From assembly GCF_051304405.1 (NCBI RefSeq), contig NZ_JBPPGG010000004.1, forward strand, positions 124,001-188,000: a stretch of 64,000 nucleotides of DNA. Reading direction: 5' to 3'. The notes under the pieces are model-generated. The model made no database searches, was not told the DNA's origin, and was given only the letters and a program-made list of their open reading frames with translations. Positions 56,851 to 64,000 of the stretch are shown here, piece after piece; position 1 is the stretch's first letter, and each line of letters starts with the position of its first letter. This DNA is from Pedomonas sp051304405 (GTDB lineage Bacteria > Pseudomonadota > Alphaproteobacteria > Sphingomonadales > Sphingomonadaceae). The translations under genes were made by a program, and so were the position numbers.

Positions 56851-57777
56851 ATGCAGGATCTGAACGATCTCTATTTCTTCGCGCAGGTCGTCGAGCACGG
56901 GGGCTTCGCCGCCGCCAGCCGGGCCACCGGCGTGCCCAAGTCCAAGCTCAGCCGCCGCATCGCCCTGCTGGAGGAGCGGCTGGGCGTGCGGCTGCTGCAC
57001 CGCTCCACCCGGCGGTTCTCCGTCACCGAGGTGGGCCGGGTCTACTACCGCCACTGCCTGGCGGTGGTGTCGGAGGCGCAGACGGCGCAGGACGCGGTGG
57101 ACAGCGTGCAGGCCGAGCCGCGCGGCACGGTGCGGCTGAGCTGCCCGGTGATGCTGGCGCGGGGTCCGCTCGCCCGGGTGGTGACGCGCTTCATGGCGGA
57201 GCATCCGCGCGTGCGCGTCCATGTGGAGGTGACCAACCGGCGGGTGGATGTGATCGAGGAGGGGCTGGATCTGGCCATCCGGGTGCGCCAGCCGCCGATC
57301 GAGGAAAGCGAGCTGATTCTCAAGAAGCTGGGCGTCTCGCGCGGGCTGCTGGTGGCGAGCCCGGCCCTGCTCGACCGGCTGGGGCGGCCGCAGGGCCCGG
57401 ACGAGCTGGACCGCTTCGACAGCCTCGACATGGTCCGCGCCACGGGCGAGCACATCTGGCACCTGACCGGGCCGGGCGGCACGGTCCGCAAGGTGGCGTT
57501 CTCGCCCCGGCTGGAGTGCGACGAGATGGTGGTGCTGCGCCGGGCGGCGCTGGACGGGCTCGGCATCGTGCAGCTGCCGGACTGGCTCGTCGGCGACGAC
57601 ATCGCCGCGGGGCGGCTCGAATCGGTGCTGCCGGAGTGGAAGCACCCGGAGGGGCTGTTCCATGCGGTCTTTCCCACCCGGCGGGGGCTGGTCCCGGCGG
57701 TGCGGCTGTTCCTCGACGCCCTGGGCGAGGCCTTCCACGCGCAGGAGCTGGCGGAGATCATCCCGAAGCACGCTTGA
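56851..57777 (+). CDS. LysR family transcriptional regulator
   Basis: 308 residues: N-terminal winged HTH (MQDLNDLYFFAQVVEHGGFA, then SKLSRRIALLEERLGVRLLH), linker, and an effector domain of the periplasmic-binding fold (VRLSCPVMLARGPLARVVTR). Highest similarity by pattern is to DhcR/PA-type LysR regulators of small oxidoreductases. ATG at 56851 has GGAGG 4-5 bases upstream; an upstream ATG at 56839 is weaker. The shared divergent region with the FMN reductase gene (56669-56850, AT-rich) is the likely operator. Confidence 0.9.
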   Translation: MQDLNDLYFFAQVVEHGGFAAASRATGVPKSKLSRRIALLEERLGVRLLHRSTRRFSVTEVGRVYYRHCLAVVSEAQTAQDAVDSVQAEPRGTVRLSCPVMLARGPLARVVTRFMAEHPRVRVHVEVTNRRVDVIEEGLDLAIRVRQPPIEESELILKKLGVSRGLLVASPALLDRLGRPQGPDELDRFDSLDMVRATGEHIWHLTGPGGTVRKVAFSPRLECDEMVVLRRAALDGLGIVQLPDWLVGDDIAAGRLESVLPEWKHPEGLFHAVFPTRRGLVPAVRLFLDALGEAFHAQELAEIIPKHA

Positions 57778-57879
57778 GGCGCGCGCTGTCCCCCCTGCCT
57801 TTCTTTCGCGCCCGGCCTGCCTTCCGCATTTCCCGATTTGCTGATAGGGCAGGCGCAACCGACCGATGGAGGCTGCCCC

Positions 57880-58326
57880 ATGTTCGCAACCAACCTGCCG
57901 ACCCACGAACAGGAGGAGGGCGCGATTCTCGCCCCCCGCTTCGATGACCGGGGGCTGATTACCGCCGTCGCCACCGACGCCGAGACCGGCGAGGTGCTGA
58001 TGGTGGCGCACATGAACGCCGAGGCGTTGCGGAAGACCATCGAGACCGGGCAGGCGCACTACTGGTCGCGCTCGCGCGGCGCGTTGTGGCTGAAGGGCGG
58101 CACGTCAGGCCATGTGCAGCATGTGGTGGAGCTGCGCGTCGATTGCGACCAGGACGCGGTGTGGATGAAGGTGCGGGTGGACGGGCAGGGCCAGTGCCAC
58201 GTGGGCTACCCGGGCTGCTTCTACCGCGCCGTGCCGGTGGGCACCGGCCCGCTGGGGGACGCCGCCCCCGCGCTCGCGCGGGTTGCCGAGAAGTCCTACG
58301 ATCCCAAGGCGGTCTACGGCGGCTAG
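57880..58326 (+). CDS. hisI: Phosphoribosyl-AMP cyclohydrolase
   Basis: Third step of histidine synthesis. 148 residues: MFATNLPTHEQEEGAILAPR, VLMVAHMNAEALRKTIETGQ, HYWSRSRGALWLKGGTSGHV, and the metal-binding Cys and His residues in LRVDCDQDAVWMKVRVDGQG then QCHVGYPGCFYRAV. ATG at 57880 has TGGAGG 8 bases ahead. Stands apart from other his genes; overlaps the end of the convergent next gene by 4 bases. Confidence 0.95.
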   Translation: MFATNLPTHEQEEGAILAPRFDDRGLITAVATDAETGEVLMVAHMNAEALRKTIETGQAHYWSRSRGALWLKGGTSGHVQHVVELRVDCDQDAVWMKVRVDGQGQCHVGYPGCFYRAVPVGTGPLGDAAPALARVAEKSYDPKAVYGG

Positions 58327-58940
58327 CCCCGCATCTGCCGCCGGCCGGAGGGAGCCGTCTTGGCCGCCGTGGTTTTACCGGGCGCGGGTTTGGGCGCGCT
58401 CTGGGAGGGTGCGTTCGTTGGCGGCGCGGACTTTTCCGGCGACTTCCCTGGCGCGGGCAGCTTGATGATGAGGGAAAGGGTGCTGGGCGTCAGCGGGTCG
58501 AGGTCCAGCTCCGCCCCCAGCATGGCGAGGGACTTCTCCGTCGTGCGGCGCAGCCCGGCGTCGTCCACGATTGCCTTGCTGGCAGCGGACTTGCACTGAA
58601 TCCGCAAGGCGTTGCCCACGAGGCCCACCCGCACGCTCAGCGGCTTTTCGGTCTTGAAGTGGAGTGCTGCCGTGCGCAGCACATGGGCCAGCGCCTGCCC
58701 GTCCACCGCCACCGAAAGGTCGGTCGGGATGTTCGGCTTGATGCCGCGATGGCCGGTGTCCCCGGTCATGGCCTGCACGATCAGCTTGTAGAGCGCCTTG
58801 GAATCGAACTGGCGCGGGTCGGGCGAGATCGCGCCCAGATCCAGCCCCCGCTCGTAGATCAGGAGATCGACCACCGCGGCGGCGCGGCGACTGCGCGGCG
58901 CGGCGATGGCATGGAGATTCTCGGGAGTGCTCTTCGTCAT
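58323..58940 (-). CDS. Degenerate histidine-kinase-like protein (putative)
   Basis: 205 residues. Segments follow the order of a sensor kinase core: an LIYERGLDLGAISPDPRQF stretch like the end of a dimerisation helix, VAVDGQALAHVLRTAALHF like an N-box, and a C-terminal LGAELDLDPLTPSTLSLIIK like the last strand of a GHKL ATPase. But no H-box histidine in that context, no clear N-box Asn and no G-boxes are seen, so it would be a pseudo-kinase or phosphotransfer-type protein rather than an active enzyme. The last 45 residues are a Lys/Pro/Ala-rich tail. ATG at 58940 has GGAGG 6 bases ahead. Family call is a guess. Confidence 0.5.
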   Translation of the reverse strand: MTKSTPENLHAIAAPRSRRAAAVVDLLIYERGLDLGAISPDPRQFDSKALYKLIVQAMTGDTGHRGIKPNIPTDLSVAVDGQALAHVLRTAALHFKTEKPLSVRVGLVGNALRIQCKSAASKAIVDDAGLRRTTEKSLAMLGAELDLDPLTPSTLSLIIKLPAPGKSPEKSAPPTNAPSQSAPKPAPGKTTAAKTAPSGRRQMRG

Positions 58941-59149
58941 TGCCGCCCTCCGGGGATACACGCGGGTCAACTCACCGTCCCGACTGCCCGTCCTCAGACC
59001 CGCCCTTGCGAAGGGTCACGTCCATTCCCTGCCTCCCCCCGAAACAGGCCCACGCAACAGGCCCATAAAACAGGATGGGGCAAGGTTGCTACTGCAAGCA
59101 GGTTCGCGGGTCAATTCACTCGAATTGATAATGAGGCAGGCTGCGCCAG

Positions 59150-59192
59150 AGAAGAAAGGCGCGGAAACCCTGTTTCGGGGGGCTTCCGCGCC
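59150..59192 (-). terminator. clpA terminator
   Basis: On the minus strand GGCGCGGAA (59192-59184) pairs with TTCCGCGCC (59166-59158), with a loop of 17 bases that can extend the stem, followed by TTTCTTCT. About 35 bases past the clpA stop. Confidence 0.75.
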
Positions 59193-59226
59193 TCAGCCAT
59201 CGGGGGTCCAGAGTTTGGCGGCCGGC

Positions 59227-61566
<2,340 letters not shown>

Positions 61567-61928
61567 TCATTCACTCCCGCTGGATCACCGCGGGTAACGC
61601 GCCGATCCGCTATCCTTCAAAAGATCGGTCGAGTCCGGCCTGCAATCAAGAGGTGCGACACGCAACGGCTGGAAAACCGCGATGAAACCAGCCTGGACAG
61701 AGGACCAGCCGTGCCCGTGCCCCGTTTGGAGAGGCGGTGGCGCGGCTATTCGTGCGTACAACCATTGCTCAAGGGCCGCCGTCGGGCGCCTGTCCGGCGC
61801 CCTTGCGGCTGCTGCCCGCCCCTGCGGGGAGGGCGACTCGAGGTGCGCATCGGGGCGCGGCGGGCCGACTCGCGGCCGTGATGTTCGCCGGGGGCGGTGC
61901 AGGGGGAGGCGGCGTCGCCGCGCGGCGC
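61567..61928. other. Intergenic region clpS-clpA
   Basis: 362 bases between clpS and clpA, same strand. Very GC-rich near clpS with several short inverted runs (GCCGTCGGGCGCCTGTCCGGC around 61780). No ORF with coding character and no classical terminator is seen. clpA probably has its own promoter here. One arm of a distant 13-bp inverted repeat (61754-61766) also lies here. Confidence 0.4.
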
Positions 61929-62264
61929 TCAGGCCTTCTCCAGCGTGCACTGGAGCGGGTGCTGGTGCTTGCGGGCGAAATCGATGACCTGGTTCACCTT
62001 GGTCTCGGCCACCTCGTAGGTGAAGATTCCGCACACTCCCACGCCGCGCTGGTGCACGTGCATCATGATGCGGGTGGCGTCTTCCGCCGACATGCGGAAG
62101 AAGCGCTGGAGGACGTGGACGACGAACTCCATGGGGGTATAGTCGTCGTTCAGCATCAAGACCTTGTACATGGACGGCTTGCGGGTCCGGGTCTTGGTCT
62201 GGGCGATGACGCCGGTCCCGATCTGGCCGTCGTCCTCATGGTCCCGGTCGGAATCCGGGCCCAT
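61929..62264 (-). CDS. clpS: ATP-dependent Clp protease adaptor ClpS
   Basis: N-recognin that delivers N-degron proteins to ClpAP. 111 residues: a flexible N-terminal tail (MGPDSDRDHEDDGQIGTGVI) then the compact domain YKVLMLNDDYTPMEFVVHVL with the Asn/Asp/Asp pocket, QRFFRMSAEDATRIMMHVHQ and GVCGIFTYEVAETKVNQVID, ending LQCTLEKA. ATG at 62264 has AGGA 9 bases upstream; longer frames to 62321 begin without similarity. It is followed by clpA after 362 bases. Confidence 0.96.
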   Translation of the reverse strand: MGPDSDRDHEDDGQIGTGVIAQTKTRTRKPSMYKVLMLNDDYTPMEFVVHVLQRFFRMSAEDATRIMMHVHQRGVGVCGIFTYEVAETKVNQVIDFARKHQHPLQCTLEKA

Positions 62265-62602
62265 GTGGATCAGTCCTGCCTGGGTCCAGTCTGCTACCAT
62301 CATGCCTCTCACGTCGCGCATTTACCGAGGGCGGAATGCTCCGGCTGCTGGCGGTCCAGCGGCCTCGGCCCCATACCCTTTCTCCTTTTGATTCTAAAGA
62401 TAGTCCACCGGGGGCAGCATCGGAAGAGGGTTGCCCGGCGAACCGCCCCGGCCCCCGGCCGGCAACGTCAACCGGCAACGTCAACCGGGGGGGGCGGCGG
62501 GGTCCGCGCCATAGATGGCGCTTCCGCCGCCCGATTCCAGAGGCCGGGGGAGTAATGGTTGTACGCGCGCGAGGGTCGCGTGAGGTGAGGGGCGCGCCGG
62601 GG
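62265..62602. other. Intergenic region upstream of clpS with a 13-bp tandem duplication
   Basis: 338 bases between clpS start and phasin end. Contains GGCAACGTCAACC twice in tandem (62461-62473 and 62474-62486), a 13-base duplication, and GC-rich stretches flanking it. No ORF supported; the promoter of clpS is expected here. Confidence 0.45.
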
Positions 62603-63067
62603 TCAGGCGGCGCGGGGGGCGGCCGGTTCCGCGGCGCGGCTCGCCTGCTCGAAGGCGGTGGCCCAGCGGTTGGCCAGCGGCTCGGTCACGTCGCTGGCGA
62701 TCTTGAGGCCGAGTTCGGTCGCCCGCGAGGCTTCCGTCACCATCAGGTCGAACTGCTCCTTGAGCACCGCCTGCTGCCGGTCGGCGAAGGTCTTGGGGTC
62801 GGCGGCGTCGGCAAGGCGGCGCGCGGCCTCGCTCGAGTGGGCCATGGCCCGCTCGGAGGCATCCGCCGCCGCGCGGGAGAGGTCGCCGAAGCCGCGAATG
62901 GCGGCGCGGCCGGACTCGAGAAACGCCGTCATGTTCTCCTGCGACATGCGGGTCATGGCGGCCAACTGCTGGAAGGCGGACTCCATGCGGGGCTGCCACT
63001 GCTCCGCCACCGCCTCGAAGCTGGAGGCGAGGGTCTCACCGAAGGTGGGTCGGTTCGCGTTGTTCAT
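62603..63067 (-). CDS. Phasin family protein
   Basis: Small amphipathic helical protein of the polyhydroxyalkanoate granule surface type. 154 residues, nearly all helix: TLASSFEAVAEQWQPRMESA, FQQLAAMTRMSQENMTAFLE, GDLSRAAADASERAMAHSSE and EASRATELGLKIASDVTEPL with an Ala/Pro-rich tail, matching phasin_2-type patterns. ATG at 63067 follows AAAGGAGCAGGCACG. Two TGC-rich palindromic motifs upstream resemble PhaR sites, so expression is likely linked to PHA accumulation. PHA synthase genes are not in the window. Confidence 0.85.
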   Translation of the reverse strand: MNNANRPTFGETLASSFEAVAEQWQPRMESAFQQLAAMTRMSQENMTAFLESGRAAIRGFGDLSRAAADASERAMAHSSEAARRLADAADPKTFADRQQAVLKEQFDLMVTEASRATELGLKIASDVTEPLANRWATAFEQASRAAEPAAPRAA

Positions 63068-63192
63068 CGTGCCTGCTCCTTTGCAGATCGGGGCGCAGAT
63101 TGGGGGCGTCCGGCCGGGGGAGGTCCGCCGGGTTCGAACTCACGCCTGGGGGGCGGGACGCAACGCACGCCACAGACCACGACGCCGACAAA

Positions 63193-63264
63193 TGCTGCAT
63201 TGCAACATAAGTTGGCAGATAGGTGATTCGACGGGCCGTTTCAAGTCTGTTGTGCGGTGCAGCA
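63193..63264. promoter_or_regulatory. Candidate PhaR-like sites upstream of the phasin gene
   Basis: TGCTGCATTGCAA (63193-63205) and TGCGGTGCAGCA (63253-63264) are two TGC/GCA-type motifs 126 and 186 bases upstream of the phasin start. PhaR repressors in alphaproteobacteria bind TGC-rich dyads upstream of phasin genes. The rest of this 312-base gap (63068-63379) holds only the pmm-side hairpin. Confidence 0.4.
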
Positions 63265-63289
63265 AATTATTCGGAAAAGGCTTGCCGCC

Positions 63290-63327
63290 AAACGGAAGGG
63301 CCGCGCCCTGCGGGAGGACGCGGCCCT
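63290..63327 (-). terminator. Terminator of the phosphomannomutase gene
   Basis: On the minus strand AGGGCCGCG (63327-63319) pairs with CGCGGCCCT (63305-63297), 13-base loop, then TCCGTTT. About 50 bases after the stop of the following gene on the same strand. Confidence 0.7.
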
Positions 63328-63379
63328 GTCGGTTATCGGCTGTGGCGGCCGGGGCGGATCAGTGCCCCGGGGGCCAGGC

Positions 63380-64000
63380 TCAGTGGTTCGCTTCCACCGG
63401 CGTGATGCCGCTGGCGGCGAGCTGGTCGGTGATGGTCTGCTTCAGCCGCTCGAGCGCCTCGGGGCTTGTGGCCTCGGCGCGGGCCACCAGCACCGCCTGG
63501 GTGTTGGAGGCGCGCAGCAGCCACCAGCCGTCGGGCGTGGTGACGCGGGCGCCGTCGGTCTCGTTGACGGTGGCGCCTTCCGCGCGCAGCCGCTCCAGCA
63601 CCTCGGCCACCACGGCGAACTTGCGCTCCTCCGGGCAGGCGAAGCGCATCTCCGGCGTGTTGATCATGGCGGGCATTGCGCTCTTGAGCGCGGTCAGGCT
63701 GCCGCCCAGATGGTGCACCGCCTGGATGAGGCGCACGCTGGCGTAGAGCGCGTCGTCGAAGCCGTAGTAGTCGTGGGCGAAGAACACATGGCCGCTCATC
63801 TCGCCCGCCAGCGGGCTGCCCACCTCCTTCATCTTGGCCTTGATGAGCGAGTGGCCGGTCTTCCACATCAGCGGCGTGCCGCCCAGTTCGGCCACGCGGT
63901 CGAACAGCGCCTTGCTGGCCTTCACGTCGGCGATGATGGTGGCCCCCGGCACCGCCTTCAGCACGTCCTCCGCCAGGATGGCGAGGAGCTGGTCGCCCCA
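63380..64000 (-). CDS. Phosphomannomutase/phosphoglucomutase, C-terminal part
   Basis: Gene runs off the right edge; the frame is open to base 64000 and codes for 206 residues. It starts in the third domain with GDQLLAILAEDVL, continues with KTGHSLIKAKMKEVGSPLAGE (the sugar-binding EMSGH context) and MSGHVFFAHDYYGFDDALYA and ends in the fourth domain with GWWLLRASNTQAVLVARAEA, where the phosphate-binding Arg, Ser and Asn lie (RASNT). The active-site Ser and metal loop are beyond the window. Interconverts hexose 6- and 1-phosphates for polysaccharide synthesis. Bifunctional PMM/PGM type is the best fit. Confidence 0.9.
   Translation of the reverse strand, partial: WGDQLLAILAEDVLKAVPGATIIADVKASKALFDRVAELGGTPLMWKTGHSLIKAKMKEVGSPLAGEMSGHVFFAHDYYGFDDALYASVRLIQAVHHLGGSLTALKSAMPAMINTPEMRFACPEERKFAVVAEVLERLRAEGATVNETDGARVTTPDGWWLLRASNTQAVLVARAEATSPEALERLKQTITDQLAASGITPVEANH

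Noticed and set aside
61754..62566. 13-bp inverted repeat GCGTACAACCATT / AATGGTTGTACGC flanking clpS
   Set aside because: Arms are about 790 bases apart and perfect only over 13 bases; at this spacing a match of that length is expected about once by chance in a window this size.
63126..63150. tRNA T-loop-like string GGGTTCGAACTC
   Set aside because: No matching T-stem, acceptor stem or anticodon arm around it; no tRNA gene found in the window.

Overview
The window is a high-GC chromosomal segment from an alphaproteobacterium, probably a sphingomonad-like lineage. Evidence: a circularly permuted two-piece tmRNA gene with a sphingomonad-like tag (ANDNEAFALAA), an alphaproteobacterial SspB next to it, the rarA / crcB / rluC / HAD / ATP12 gene string, and a phasin-clpS-clpA group. 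The genus assignment is inference; no 16S rRNA or tRNA gene is present. No phage, integrase, transposase, CRISPR array or toxin-antitoxin locus was seen, so this is mostly core genome.

Layout. 0.1-11.1 kb: ribosomal protein and RNA polymerase cluster rplK-rplA-rplJ-rplL-rpoB-rpoC (+), with a likely autoregulatory leader before rplJ and hairpins between rplJ/rplL, after rplL and between rpoB/rpoC. 11.4-14.8 kb: an orphan ATP-grasp enzyme, a 54-residue secreted or membrane protein, an Lrp-type regulator facing an ACT-domain protein, then ssrA and sspB. 15-19.7 kb: fumC, a YicC-family gene, gmk and a DegP/DegQ-type protease (+). 28.4-20 kb (- strand): a long, partly translationally coupled run of patatin-like protein, rarA, a DUF429-like gene, crcB, rluC, HAD phosphatase, small membrane protein, ATP12 chaperone and acylphosphatase. 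28.6-32.3 kb (-): a glutamine-rich disordered protein and a NitT/TauT-type ABC importer with a fused permease but no visible binding protein. 32.7-38 kb: wrbA, a small unknown ORF, an Atm1-like exporter, HMG-CoA lyase and prs. 38.3-41.9 kb (+): four consecutive exported proteins (three lipoproteins and an M48 peptidase). 45.1-41.9 kb (-): lgt-midA-GNAT-pgeF, each joined by a 4-base overlap. 45.3-51.2 kb (+): acyl-CoA ligase, Tat-exported molybdenum hydroxylase large subunit, hemH. 54.9-51.7 kb (-): purF-SDR-TraB/GumN. 55.3-64 kb: folE, FMN reductase facing a LysR regulator, hisI, a degenerate histidine-kinase-like protein, clpA, clpS, a phasin and the 3-prime part of a phosphomannomutase/phosphoglucomutase gene.

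Themes. One thread is proteolysis and quality control: ssrA, sspB, clpA, clpS and a DegQ protease all occur here, and SspB directly follows the RNA whose tag it is known to recognise. A second thread is a family of four intergenic composite repeats (about 165-220 bp, each built from several perfect hairpins separated by conserved single-stranded blocks) located downstream of rpoC, fumC, degQ and mvaB. These repeats, the tmRNA with a duplicated 3-prime hairpin motif, the 125-bp element bounded by 16-bp perfect inverted repeats near 51.2 kb, and the four-gene exported-protein cluster are the items most worth a second look. Coordinates of starts were adjusted to the best ribosome-binding site or overlap where the longest open frame was not convincing.
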